DNA of 64,000 nt from Manduca sexta (taxonomy: Eukaryota > Arthropoda > Insecta > Lepidoptera > Sphingidae), in the NCBI RefSeq assembly GCF_014839805.1, contig NC_051129.1:1860001-1924000 (forward strand). The letters run 5' to 3'. The notes beneath the pieces are model-generated. The model made no database searches, was not told the origin of the DNA, and was given only the letters and a program-made list of their open reading frames with translations. Position 1 is the first letter of the stretch. The number at the start of each line of letters is the position of its first letter. A program made the position numbers and the translations under genes. Positions 1 through 13,279 of the stretch are shown here, piece by piece.

Positions 1-11
1 TAAAAACTCAC

Positions 12-1025
12 ATCAACCAGGGATTTCCCGCAGCCCAGGCTTTGGTCGGTCCGTGGAACAGGAACAGAGCTATGAAACCCATCGTGACCAGCAGCTGACA
101 CATCAGGATCGAGTACACCTGGAATTTGTAACATAATATATTGTAGGTTGATTAAATAATAACAAATTTAGACAAAAATGCTGGCGAGAAAGTTGAAAAA
201 TTACAGCCGATTGCTCTTTGGATGCGTTTATGTTACGTTCTTCTACATGAGATACAAAATAGATTAGTGAGCATGTAGACTGACTGCCTTATTCATAGAC
301 ATTCATCTAAGCACGGAACATTGTTGTGATAACTAGTCTGTTTCTCAGCTCTGCTTACTTGACCACTTGCTGTTTGTTCAGCTTTGTTTATCAGACAGCC
401 AATTAGATTCAACTTGTATCTCAATATTAGCCAATCACAACAGCCCTATGTCTACGCACTGCGAAGGCTGCCATGCCGTCAGAACTGAGAAACAGACTGT
501 TATCACAGCAATGCTCCGTCCTTAGACAAATAACGTCTATGAATACGGGGGTGATTTTGTAAGTATTATATTATACATATACTTACGGAAGAATGTTTCC
601 AAGATAAAATTTACTTTTGTAGGTCATTTCATTCACGAAGACGCGCTCCACAACTTATTGAGCGGGGGTGTTGTAGGCTGTCGCGGGGTAAAGAGACTGC
701 TCCAGGCACTTTTCCATCGTAGCATTTATGCTGCTCATGCACACGTAAGTAATTATGGAAAGAAGTGGGGCGCGTCTTCGTGGATGAAATGATCTATAGT
801 ACCGACTTATGTATTTTATTTATTGCCAATTTTACGGACAGAAGAACAGATTTCGAGTGTAACTAATATAAAATACAAAACAAATAAAGACTATTTAAAA
901 AACTTCTTTAAAAGATGAGAAAGACATTACCTTTCTGATGAACGCCTTCCGTATAGTTTGTTCGGTGAAATCGAAGTTTTGACCTCGCCATTTTCGCCGA
1001 TGCCCTGGTTGAATGAGTAGTTGGC
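12..1025 (-). CDS. Lifeguard/Bax inhibitor-1 family protein, left copy (partial, 2 exons)
   Basis: Two exons of a multi-pass TMBIM protein are visible. Exon 931-1025 is bounded by ..ttatcag and gtaatg and codes the pre-membrane motif FDFTEQTIRKAFIRK. Exon 12-118 is bounded by ..ttccag and gtgagt and codes the first membrane helix (VYSILMCQLLVTMGFIALF). The phase joins cleanly as RK|VYS. The remaining exons lie left of the window. In exon 931-1025 the frame upstream of NFDF reads sensibly (GIGENGEVK) only if the run of four T at 977-980 had one more base, so a one-base frame break is present. The N-terminal Pro/Gly-rich part usual for the family is not seen. TMBIM proteins sit in Golgi, ER or plasma membranes and modulate calcium and cell death; that role is inferred from family. 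Paralogue of the gene at 5,029-7,341. Confidence 0.8.
287..551. mobile_element. Palindromic MITE, same family as 46948-47207
   Basis: Long inverted arms of about 70 bases: ccttattcatagac on the left and gtctatgaatacggggg on the right, each continuing through gtgataac..gtctgtttctcag. It lies in the intron between the two Lifeguard exons. No clean target duplication is seen at this copy; the sister copy has TTA. Confidence 0.75.
623..793. mobile_element. Foldback MITE of about 170 bp
   Basis: The ends gtcatttcattcacgaag and cttcgtggatgaaatgatc are inverted repeats, with about 25 of 29 positions pairing (arms run into acgcgctccac / gtggggcgcgt). No coding capacity. Intronic in the left Lifeguard copy. 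Confidence 0.7.
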
Positions 1026-1514
1026 CTGATAAGAACAAAACGATACCGGGCACACTTTTGTCCTTAACTTTTATCAAATTCTTTCGAAAGTAATGTAAGT
1101 TTTTATTAGTGAAAAAATATTCAATTGGATTAGTATTTATTTAGTAATTCGGGATAATTATTTTCCCGAAATAAAAAGTATCATATATCTCTTATGAGTA
1201 AGGTAGCTTAGTTATTAGCTTTTCTTATAAGTGAAAAATAGTTTTAGTATTTACTAAGATTACCACGTAAACAAACCTAGCTTCATATATTAGCATGAAT
1301 TTCAATAGAATTAGCGTAATAAAATTGTGTAGACAATTTAGTCATCATAATGTAATGACCATTCAATATGTACAATAACTATTATGAATGAAACATATAT
1401 TCATGTGATATTGTCACAATTTACTCACTGGGAAGGCTCTGAATTACTTCGTATAACATAATAAAAAACTAATGTCCAACTAGAATCTGAATGTGATGAA
1501 AAATACCCCCAAAG

Positions 1515-1891
1515 CAGGGCCGTAGCTAGCGGGGCATTGTGGGGCAATACCCTACCTTAATAATCAACAAAATTTTACATCACTTCTCAATCAAAATATA
1601 TGGAGCAGCGGGTTTTTTATTTCACGATTTGGAAGTTGTTCCCATAGTAAGAGTTGTTCGTATTGATTCCACCCATCAGGGTGGAATATCCCTCTGTCGA
1701 GATTTAAGAGAAATTTGTTACAATTTGTATATTACCTTAACAATTACGTAAGTATTAACCTTACTCATTCATGTTAACAAGTCAAGAAAGCCAAAAATCG
1801 ATCTACCAGATCAGATCTAGTAACATTTTACGTCCGTCCAAGTAGTAACCACAGCTGCCTTATCTTAAATTCGAGTCTAGCTACGGCTCTG
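1515..1891. mobile_element. Non-autonomous hAT element (377 bp) with 8-bp target duplication
   Basis: The terminal inverted repeats are CAGGGCCGTAGCTAG and its complement ctagctacggctctg. The element is flanked by a perfect 8-bp direct repeat ccccaaag at 1507-1514 and 1892-1899. Ends starting with CAG and an 8-bp duplication are hallmarks of hAT transposons. No transposase frame inside. It lies upstream of the visible left Lifeguard exons. Confidence 0.9.
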
Positions 1892-2599
1892 CCCCAAAGG
1901 GACATAATGGCGGATTGCGTTTGGGAAGCGATCGATAACATCGGATTACATGAGTATGACAGGTTGGTGTTATGGAAAACTCCAAAGACACGACAATATA
2001 ATTTTGACTGCACTAGCCTATATAGGAGTAATTTTGTGTGAAGAAAAAAACATATATAGCACTGATTCATTTCACAAACATTAAAGTGAAGCTATCGTCA
2101 TCAAATATTTATCTTAACGTAACAAAAATCGTGATAAAATCAATACGCATTTCCTAAATCAAGTGGTACAGTGATTTTAACCAAATTTAGACTATCGATA
2201 ACAATTCACAACGTTATAGTACGTTTATTTAATTACACTAGTTGGACGTCTAATCACGTAAAGCAAACAAAAAAATATAATTTTCTTTTACCTGTTGCAT
2301 TTTTTTTTGTTTTCAAAACGACCTGTTTACACAGTGTGTTATATGCGACTGATACGCCTCCCCAGTTATCAGTGATAACAAATGATAAGATTTTATTTCA
2401 TGTAAACTATAAGTACCAATTCTTTGTAATTTGCATCCGATAAGCTTTTTATGGATTTATGAAATGAGTCATATATTAATAATTTGAGTACTGGTTGGAA
2501 CATCTTACTTAAAGAGTTTTATATATACTATGTACACATATTAGCACGCTATATTCCAGCAAAATGCGGCGCTAACCGTTTAGGAGCTGTCTATTTGAA

Positions 2600-2995
2600 A
2601 TCTGTAATACACTAGCGGGCCCGATAGACGGTCCTAAAAGGTGATAGAACCCTAAAATTTGAATGCAGCGCCACCAACAGGCTTCAGTTGTGTATTTATG
2701 TATCCAGGGACCCACCCGAAAACATAACAGATGCTCCGCTCCTATAGGTCATAGCGTGATGTTATATAACCTATAGCCTTCCTCGATAAACAGGCTATCC
2801 AACACTAAAATATTTTTTTAATTCGAACCAGTAGTTTCTGAGGTTAGCGTGTTCAAACAAACAAACTCTTCAGCTTTATATAATAGTATAGATATAAATA
2901 TCAGTCACTTGTTGGTAGAAGTAATCGCCGAAAAAGCTGAACGGATTTGAAAGAATTTTAGCACGCAATTGTGATTTCCTGGATCGACATAGGCT
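2600..2995. repeat. Lepidopteran interspersed repeat fragments
   Basis: Contains the phrase caaactcttcagctttatat, found again at 35,305-35,335, and wording such as 'gtagtttctgaggttagcgt' that recurs in dispersed copies. Probably the 3' part of a retroelement; the class cannot be settled by eye. Confidence 0.45.
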
Positions 2996-3025
2996 ATCGG
3001 ATAAACATAGGCTACTTACCATTTA

Positions 3026-3348
3026 GAGGCGGTAGCCTAGTTGGGAGTAGAAAGGACTGCAGAGATGAAGGTCTGCAGGTTCAAAGCCTAAGATCACCTC
3101 TGATTTTTCTAAAGTTTTTTACATTATTTGTAAATAAGCTATAATTTGCAAAGGATACAAACATAACTTGCTTTAACGGTGAAGGAAAACATCGTAAGGA
3201 AACCTGCATACTTAAGTTCTGTATAACAATTTCGAAGGTATGTCTGCTATTCGCTAGGCCAGTGAGGTAGGATAAGGCCTAAACCCACTCAGTAGTAGAG
3301 GTCTGTGTCCAGCAGTGGGACGGTATATAATACTGGATCGATATTATT
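3026..3348 (+). mobile_element. tRNA-derived SINE (family 1), near full length
   Basis: Has a pol III A-box-like ggtagcctagttggg, a B-box-like caggttcaaagcc, then a body with cggtgaaggaaaacatcgt and aggaaacctgc, and a tail cagcagtgggacggtatata. Other copies are at 5,831-6,055, 17,906-18,230 and, inverted, 54,493-54,770. Confidence 0.8.
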
Positions 3349-3494
3349 ACTTATCCCGGAAAAGTACAGCAAGACTACACTGGGAAAGGTTTCCACGCGG
3401 ACGTGCCCACGAGCAATACCTGTTGATTTATAACTGAGCACAATAATTACTTATTTTAATGCTTACTCTATTTTAAAAACTAAACGGTACACTT

Positions 3495-3650
3495 CACGCC
3501 TTAACTCTCCAAAGGGTAGGCAAAGTTGCAACTAAGGTACCCATTTTTCGCTCCACGATGTGATGGGGGCGAGTCTATGGCCATATTGGGTACAAATTCC
3601 AGACTTCGGACTGATAGGGCAGAAAAATACAATATCACTTTTTCCAACCC
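3495..3650 (-). mobile_element. SINE family 2 fragment
   Basis: Matches the body of the tRNA-like SINE at 10,296-10,535 (shared gatgtgat.ggggcgag, tat.gccatat.gg, gactgat..gcagaaaaa). The tRNA-like head is missing. Confidence 0.65.
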
Positions 3651-4648
3651 GAGATTGATAGTGTAAATTACAATTAAAATAGAATTACTGAAATCTTATT
3701 GAATACTCCGAAAGGGCTTACAGGGACTTATAATAAATTCCATTGAAATAAAATATAGGCAATGTGAAAGGAAACGCAAATTGGTCTATTAATATTATTT
3801 TAATGTTTAACGAAAATAACAAAACCTTAATATCAGTACAGACAAAAATATTTTTACATAAATTATGTTGCATACCTGGCATAGTCAAGAGTCGATAAAC
3901 ACCTAATGACTTGAATACGATAATATATTTTATTTCTACGATGCAATATCGACCATAGCATGGCATGAAGATTTCGCCTCACATTCGAGAGATTTCTCAA
4001 AATTAACTATTGCGAATCAATGGAATGTACACTCATATAGTAACATAGAGCTATATCATTATTTTATCGATAAGTGACTATGTCAAGTTTACAGGTCAAG
4101 CATTACTTGTACTAGACATATAGTAAATACAATCACATACCTAGTATTATTAGTGGATATTAGAGCTTGAATCAACATGTTATCGACTTCGGTAATCGAC
4201 AACGTGGCTCTGTATTGCCTTGTTATTGGCGGCAATGAGTAGCTTTCTATACTATAATTATCATATTTGAGAACTATAATTCGAAATATCGATATCGACA
4301 TTATTTTATTGTCGTCGGTAATGTCGATATATATTTGGTTGACACGAACATATAAAGCTTCTAAATACTTTCATTCGTGATGTTAAGTAGACACTAAATA
4401 TCAATGATTATATTATCAATATCGAAATAGAGATCATATTCTCTCAAAGTGTAAAGTGAAAATATCGGTGCATTTGGGTACATTTTATAAGGGCAACTGT
4501 CTCCAACCATTTAAATGCTATCGACCATACAATCCAAATAATAATTAAAGTAGTATTCGCACCGAGTGCCATTTAAAAATTAAACATTTATTTCGAGTTA
4601 GAAAATAGTAATATAACAGAATAATACGCCAATTATTAATAAAATGGC

Positions 4649-4746
4649 GTCTGTAATATTTCGGTGTGATAATACACAGGTATAACGCCGAAGCGGACTA
4701 TTTACAGCTCTAGAAAGCAAAGCGTATCGCACCGAAATACTGCAGA
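4649..4746. repeat. Short foldback of about 100 bp
   Basis: The left arm gtctgtaatatttcggtg pairs with the right arm caccgaaatactgcagac, leaving a loop of about 60 bases. Probably a MITE remnant. Nothing else is recognised between it and the Lifeguard stop codon near 5,040. Confidence 0.6.
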
Positions 4747-5028
4747 CACGATACCAGACATTGCGTGTGTAGTTCTCCATTTATCGACTAAACTAGTGAC
4801 GCGACCAGTCTAATACATCGATAATCGACTAACTGCTGAATTCAAAAAACAATCCCAATCGGCATCTTCCGGTTGTTTAAAATGGACTTTCCAAATGTTT
4901 TGAGATAGATACTTTGCTTGGTTTATCATAGTCGTCGATACAAAGTTAGTAATTAATAATTTCAGGGTTAAGATGGTGACATCACTACACACGCACTCAA
5001 CAACCATCAGCCAGAATCGACCGTGCCC

Positions 5029-7341
<2,313 letters not shown>

Positions 7342-7549
7342 CTGGAACGCGAAAGTGAAATATTAAAGCATCGATATATATGTACTACGTATTAGATTTG
7401 GCGTTCCGAACATTCACTGTGTTCAACTGAATTGAACTGTCATCCATTCAAACTGATTTTAATATGGTCAATATTGATAGCTTGTTGTACGGAGTGGCGC
7501 TCGTAATATAAGAACTCGAGCTCTAAATGTAAACCTGGATTTGAATAAA

Positions 7550-7692
7550 AAATATTAGTCAAATAAGTAAAATTATTTGTTGTTCAAATGAAGAAATAGG
7601 TTATAACAGTTACGTTTTGGTTGCCATTTCAGTTCAGATTTTGAACAAATAGTTTATATGGATGTTCGTGTCTATAGAATATACATCAATGA
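7550..7692 (+). repeat. Repeat pair with 33637-33800
   Basis: Begins aatattagtcaaataagtaa and continues through tggttgc..tttcagttcagattttgaac to gttcgtgtctatagaatata. The second copy at 33,637 is collinear with small indels. Non-coding. Confidence 0.7.
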
Positions 7693-7982
7693 TAAAAACA
7701 GCCTGTATATTAAAGTTGGGACTTTGGTGATGACTGGGTACGATGGCAGGTGTTTCCAGGCACCGTTCGACAGATATCCATCTTTTATTTGTATGTATTA
7801 TATTGTATGGAAAATTATGAACATTTAAAGTTGTTATTATTTATGTATAGCTCGACCTTAAAAATAAAAAATGCTTACAGGACGCAATTTTTTAAATTAA
7901 CTTTGTTGATATAAGAAATGGGTTCCATAATGTTCGACACAAATTCGTAAATAAACGGATTAAAGGGTTGTGTGAGACAGTG

Positions 7983-8482
7983 NNNNNNNNNNNNNNNNNN
8001 NNNNNNNNNNNNNNNNNNNNNNNNNNNNNNNNNNNNNNNNNNNNNNNNNNNNNNNNNNNNNNNNNNNNNNNNNNNNNNNNNNNNNNNNNNNNNNNNNNNN
8101 NNNNNNNNNNNNNNNNNNNNNNNNNNNNNNNNNNNNNNNNNNNNNNNNNNNNNNNNNNNNNNNNNNNNNNNNNNNNNNNNNNNNNNNNNNNNNNNNNNNN
8201 NNNNNNNNNNNNNNNNNNNNNNNNNNNNNNNNNNNNNNNNNNNNNNNNNNNNNNNNNNNNNNNNNNNNNNNNNNNNNNNNNNNNNNNNNNNNNNNNNNNN
8301 NNNNNNNNNNNNNNNNNNNNNNNNNNNNNNNNNNNNNNNNNNNNNNNNNNNNNNNNNNNNNNNNNNNNNNNNNNNNNNNNNNNNNNNNNNNNNNNNNNNN
8401 NNNNNNNNNNNNNNNNNNNNNNNNNNNNNNNNNNNNNNNNNNNNNNNNNNNNNNNNNNNNNNNNNNNNNNNNNNNNNNNNNN
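7983..8482. other. Assembly gap, exactly 500 N
   Basis: Placeholder run of N, the same length as the gaps at 23,593 and 55,982, so the true size is unknown. It lies where the missing N-terminal exon of the right Lifeguard copy would be expected. Confidence 0.99.
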
Positions 8483-8695
8483 TCTCTGTAGACAGTAAGG
8501 CACGATAGGGCAGTTTCAAAAATATAGAAGTTACAAAAAAATGTTACATTTAAATTATAGATTATAAATTTGATCAAAGTATTTGTAGTGTTTTATAAAT
8601 TTGATTGGGAATGCGGTCGTGGTTGTGATTAGAAAATGTGACAATGGAACATCAAGAGTGATAAAATAAATTGATGAACAATCGACTAGGGGCCG

Positions 8696-8907
8696 GCGCA
8701 TATATGGCGGGTGCGGCGCAGAGAATTTTTACTGTCAAACTATTATCGACATTGTCTCGATTGAAATACTAGTCAAAGTCCATTAACACAAAATTTAATG
8801 CAATTTATTCTTGTGTTAATGGATTTTGAATTTTATTTCAATGAAAGAATGTTGATTATAGATTGACAGTAAAAAATTCTCTGCGCTGCACTCCGCCATA
8901 TATGCGC
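8696..8907. mobile_element. Palindromic MITE (212 bp)
   Basis: The ends GCGCATATATGGCGG and its near complement ccgccatatatgcgc are followed inward by gcagagaatttttactgtca paired with tgacagtaaaaaattctctg. The centre has a second inverted pair, ccattaacac and gtgttaatgg. No coding capacity. Confidence 0.85.
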
Positions 8908-8909
8908 TA

Positions 8910-9654
8910 TCCTTAATCATATTTAATTATATAATTTAATTAAAACGATTTTGTAATTAAATCAGTTGTATGATTATTTATTATTTTGATAACAGTTTTA
9001 TATCTGAATGTGTTTTGACGATATTTTATTTTAATTTTAATGGAAAAGTAACTTGGTGTTTAACAGAATCGACGAACGCAATCCCAGTCGATATTTTGTA
9101 TTCTAAATACATAATTCTGAACTCTTTTCACATCTTTGTAATATAGAGTTTAACTTAGAGATACCTACAAACTATGAATATATTTTACTTCAACAAGTTC
9201 GGTAAATATGTTGGAGACATCCAAAAATACACTAATAAATATACATGATATGTAAATGCAGATTAGCAGCCGAAATCAAAACTTTCCTGTTGGTTAATTT
9301 TAATAATAGATTTAATAAATAGGTACTTACGGATGATTTTTGATTGGTTATTGTACCCAGATTAATCTGAAGATGGCTAGATTATTTGTTGATTTTGGTC
9401 TTATTTCGAAAATATTACGTCATATACTGTATTACCTGTGCTGGTTTTGCGTCAAACAACTTGTTGAAGCGACATGTATTCTTCACGCGTTCAATTATCG
9501 AGAAAGTTTTAATTCTCTGTTGATTATAGCGACTTCTACTAAACAGACGGATCAAGTGAACTTGGCAAATAAAATAGTCTGAATCTTGTGTATTTGTTTT
9601 TGTATTTCCCACATAGTCTTTAATTATATTGGCACTTTTACTGAGGACGGCTAA
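8910..9654. other. Non-coding AT-rich stretch
   Basis: No gene, inverted repeat or known repeat recognised. Open frames here are short and show no family resemblance. Confidence 0.5.
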
Positions 9655-9965
9655 GTTACTGTACCTTTTTTATTGTTTTGAATGACCAGACGAGCTTGCC
9701 CTTCGCCTGATGGTAAGCAATACGACCGCCCATAAACAGTAGACACCATCCAACACCTTGAAATACAAAGTATTGTTCAGTATTCCACTGCGCTCGCCAT
9801 CCTGAGACATGAGATATCTTATTATGTCCTGGGGCCTTATTCTCTATCCCGCACGTTATTTTGACAGTGTGTAACAAGCACGTAACACAACGCATCATGT
9901 TAAGGACTATAGAAATTTGGCTTACAGAATACCATTCCACGCACATTTCTCGAAGATAACATGAC
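9655..9965 (+). repeat. Interspersed repeat, copies at 25751-25975 (inverted) and 53935-54105
   Basis: Carries gacgagcttgcccttcgcc, gatggtaagcaatacgaccg, cccataaacag and actgcgctcgccatcctgag, all found in the other copies. A common lepidopteran retroelement remnant by appearance. The antisense open frame of 103 codons in it is a by-product. Confidence 0.7.
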
Positions 9966-10295
9966 ACGGCCGCGTTACGCGTTTACACTATCATACAGAA
10001 TAAGGGCCCTGTAGTTACACTGGCTATATTGTCCTTCAAACCGGAACACAACAGTGACTACACACTGGTCCTTGGCGGCAGAAATAACAATGCGGTGCTA
10101 ACGAGCCGGGCGGACTCTCACATATGAAAGACCTACCACTAATAAAGGTGGTATGTGGGAGTCCTACCACCTGAAGGTAAGTGACCACTTCATTAGATAG
10201 TATCACGTGACGTGGAATTATTATCTCACGTCAATCGACACAATTATACAGGCCTGCTTGAAATCACACACAACACAAAATCACTCATTTTATCC

Positions 10296-10535
10296 CCGAA
10301 GGGGTATGCAGAGGCGCAACCATGGCACCCACTTTTCGCCAAGCGTGTTCCGTCCCATGATGTGATAGGGGGCGAGCCTATCGCCATATCGGGCACAATT
10401 TCTAAACTCCGGGCTGATACTGAGCAGAAAAACCCAAATATCACTTTGCCCGACCCGGGATTCGAACCCAGGACCTCAGAGCGCTGCCGTACCGGGCATG
10501 CAGTACAACTACGCCACCGAAGCAGTCTGCTTGAA
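10296..10535 (-). mobile_element. tRNA-derived SINE (family 2)
   Basis: Read on the minus strand it has a tRNA-like head with an A-box-like ggtggcgtagttgtactgc and a B box gggttcgaatcccggg, then a body with tggcgataggctcgccccc and gatgtgat-like words. The acceptor ends do not pair, so this is a SINE and not a working tRNA gene. Partial relatives occur at 3,495, 23,380 and 33,811. Confidence 0.75.
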
Positions 10536-11169
10536 ATCAGATATACAGAATTGATATCTCTTCGGTTATGTTGAATTGCCGTCTCACCGGACTATGAGTG
10601 AAAGAACAGAGAGTGCATCTGTATATTGCACACACTTCGCACGTTTATTAAAACAACGAAATAACTCAAAATTTCAGATGTGTGGGAAATCGCTGTCAAA
10701 GTTTTGCACCTTTGCACGAAATATTTAAATATTCAATGAAAACAAAACCTAGGTGTTTAGGTCAAATCTGAAGATAGTCGCGTATAGTGCAATCAATAAG
10801 CTGTTAAACAACCGTGTAAAATATCAATTATAATTGTAAATAATTAAAAATGATTCTGTTGGTTAATCCTTCCAAAACCCAGGTCATTCTTGTCGGCAAC
10901 CCCTGGATATTATCGAAATCGATTATGTACATGTTCTTCAAATTTGTAAGTAGGGTTTAAGTAACCGCCGTGTAATATAAATCGCTATATAAATAGTCTG
11001 TCTTCGAAACGATGGTAATATAATAATTCGTACCGCCTAACAGTCGATTCTTTAAATTTTTTTTAAATAATTATTCTGCTATTCGGGCCACTGGGTCAGC
11101 TAGTAAGATAAAAAAAAGAAAGTTGATAAGTCAACAATTACATTATATCAAAAAATAATAGAAATAATT

Positions 11170-11775
11170 TTAACAAAAAATTAAACCGCCTGCAAAAACC
11201 ACTCAAAACCAAAAAATAATTTCACATAATAGGTATATATTGGATACCAATTTCGGAGTCGGTGCCTAATTAAAATTGCTAGTTAAGCTAGATAAATACA
11301 TTTACGAATATACGAAAACAATGTGCTGCCAGCGTAAAAAGTCAGCAAGTCAGATCGTCACCAGAGATGAACACACCACCGCAGCACAGCAAATGGAAGC
11401 TATTAAGGATATATTTAAATTTGTGAACCTTACACTACCCAAATTCTTCTCCTGTTACATATAGCTGGTCAAATGTGGGTGTATTACACTCCCTGCCCCG
11501 AATAAAGAGGAAAGAAAAAGATGAAACACCATATATGTGCTTGGTATTACACCTTTCACTGTGTATGTTTGTTAGTAGTACACGCAAACCTACTCCTTTT
11601 AATTGATTTGAAAGAAATTTAGCTCATAGATGGACTATGCAACAAATATAGCTAACTAGCAATTTTAATTAGGCACCGACTCCAAAATTGGTATCCAATA
11701 TATACTTGTTATGAGAAATTATTTTTTGGTTTTGAGTGGTTTTTTGAAGGCGGTTTAATTTTTTGTGAAAATTAT
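11170..11775. mobile_element. Foldback element with ~120-bp inverted arms
   Basis: The left arm contains aattaaaccgcctgcaaaaa and cggagtcggtgcctaattaa. The right arm repeats these inverted: ttaattaggcaccgactcc and gaaggcggtttaatt. A single arm of the same family is at 22,760-22,890. The spacer of about 350 bases has no recognised gene. Confidence 0.75.
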
Positions 11776-11879
11776 TTTTATTATACTATAGGTAATAATC
11801 TTAATTTCATAATGAAAACAACAAACTCTAAATCGGTCCAATAGTGTATTTTTATACCTGTTTCACATGGGGCCACGAG

Positions 11880-12890
11880 CACATCGTAAATGACACCCAC
11901 ACAAGGTCACGCGATAAATCTATTGATTCTATGAATGAAAATAAACACAAAGAATATTAATTATAATTTAGAATAATTACTCAGTAGTCATAGGGTGGGA
12001 TGGGGGTTAGCGATATGCGTGCCAGGCTTCAAGAGACGACAACTTCATCGCACTTCTGGTCAAAAAAAATTTACAGAATGCAGTATTGAAAATAACTAAC
12101 TGCTGTTTACTACGGCTGTGATTTTTCTGTCAAGGCCGTCTCTATCCGGAGAGATTAAACAAGGAGGGAGGTAAAGGGGAGCGTGGTACCCATCCTCAGG
12201 GCTCAAGGGGACGCAAGCTGAATACCCGGCAAAAATAATAAATAACAATTACAACTATTCTTGTAGTTGTTCTTGTTTGCGGTACCGTTTTTATAATTTT
12301 CATGCAGTTTTTACATAATATTATATATGTCATAATAAATCATTTAACGGAACAATATGTCCCCTGGGTGTCGCCAATCCATTCTACGCCATTATTGCCA
12401 CAATAACTAACTTTATGGTGAATACACTTATAATATTAATGATTTATTTCGTCACATTATGTGTTCAAGCAGCTTTGTGCATTAATATAACCTATGTCTA
12501 AAAGAAAGATCTAGTTCCTACCAAAGTAGCGATGTTACAACAATTATTCAAAACAAAAACTAACAAGGAATTTACAATATGATGCATATAACACGTAGGA
12601 CAAATATTACAATAGTTGTTCAATAAAATTCGAACTAAAATGATGTAAATCTAGCTGTATAGTCTTTAGAAACATGAAATATTGCAAAGTGAACATTGAG
12701 TGAGCACAAGGGACTTTTGGAAATTCGTCCTTAAGGTTAAAATAAGAGTTTGAAATGTAGCTCAAAACTACTTATCCGATTTTGATTTTCATTAATAAAA
12801 ACTTCAAGCTCCGCAATAGGCTACTTTTTACACTTCCTTGTCAACGGGTCGAGCCGCGGGTAACAGCTAGTATAAATATAATTAAAGAAT
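11880..12890. other. Non-coding stretch with repeat scraps
   Basis: No gene recognised. 12,770-12,870 (tccgattttgattttcatt to cgagccgcgggtaacagcta) resembles the dispersed 'cccgcggcttcgcccg' repeat seen also at 24,767. Confidence 0.45.
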
Positions 12891-12891
12891 A

Positions 12892-13240
12892 TTGAAAATA
12901 AAACTATTTTACGGATTTTTTCGGGGTTATATTATTATTTTCTCCCGACGTTTCCAGACTCGACTCTAGATCTCAAGACACTGTGAGCTCATTCTGCGTA
13001 GATCGGACCGTCAACAGCTAAATTTTTAAAAAGTTGTATACTTGTAAAATGTAGATAGATATTGTAACTTTGACTTTACGGATGAACAACAACTCAGCCC
13101 CCCCCCCCTCCCCCGTGACCATGAAGGCTGCAAAGTCTTCGAAACGTCGGGAGAAAATAATAATATAAAAACTGCGAAAAAATCCGCAAAATAGTTTTAT
13201 TTTCAATGTCTAACATTCGCGTAAACATAAGAAATCATAC
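12892..13240. mobile_element. Inverted-repeat MITE, 'tctcccgacgtttc' family
   Basis: Inverted ends ttgaaaataaaactatttta and aaaatagttttattttcaa, with inward pair tctcccgacgtttc and gaaacgtcgggaga. Includes gtgaccatgaaggctgcaaag. Related pieces: 33,245-33,625, 36,542-37,350, 52,915-53,050 and 60,700-60,870. Followed by the shared tail aacattcgcgtaaacataag. Confidence 0.75.
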
Positions 13241-13279
13241 TTAATTAAAGAAAGTAAGTTTAACTATAATGTGTGATTA

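Noticed and set aside
7875..8577. Open frames of about 180-214 codons across the N run
   Set aside because: They are made of N; the same holds at 23,530-24,130 and 55,931-56,498.
10440..10535. Possible tRNA gene on the minus strand (good B box)
   Set aside because: The acceptor arms do not pair and the sequence continues into a repeated body, so it is a SINE head.
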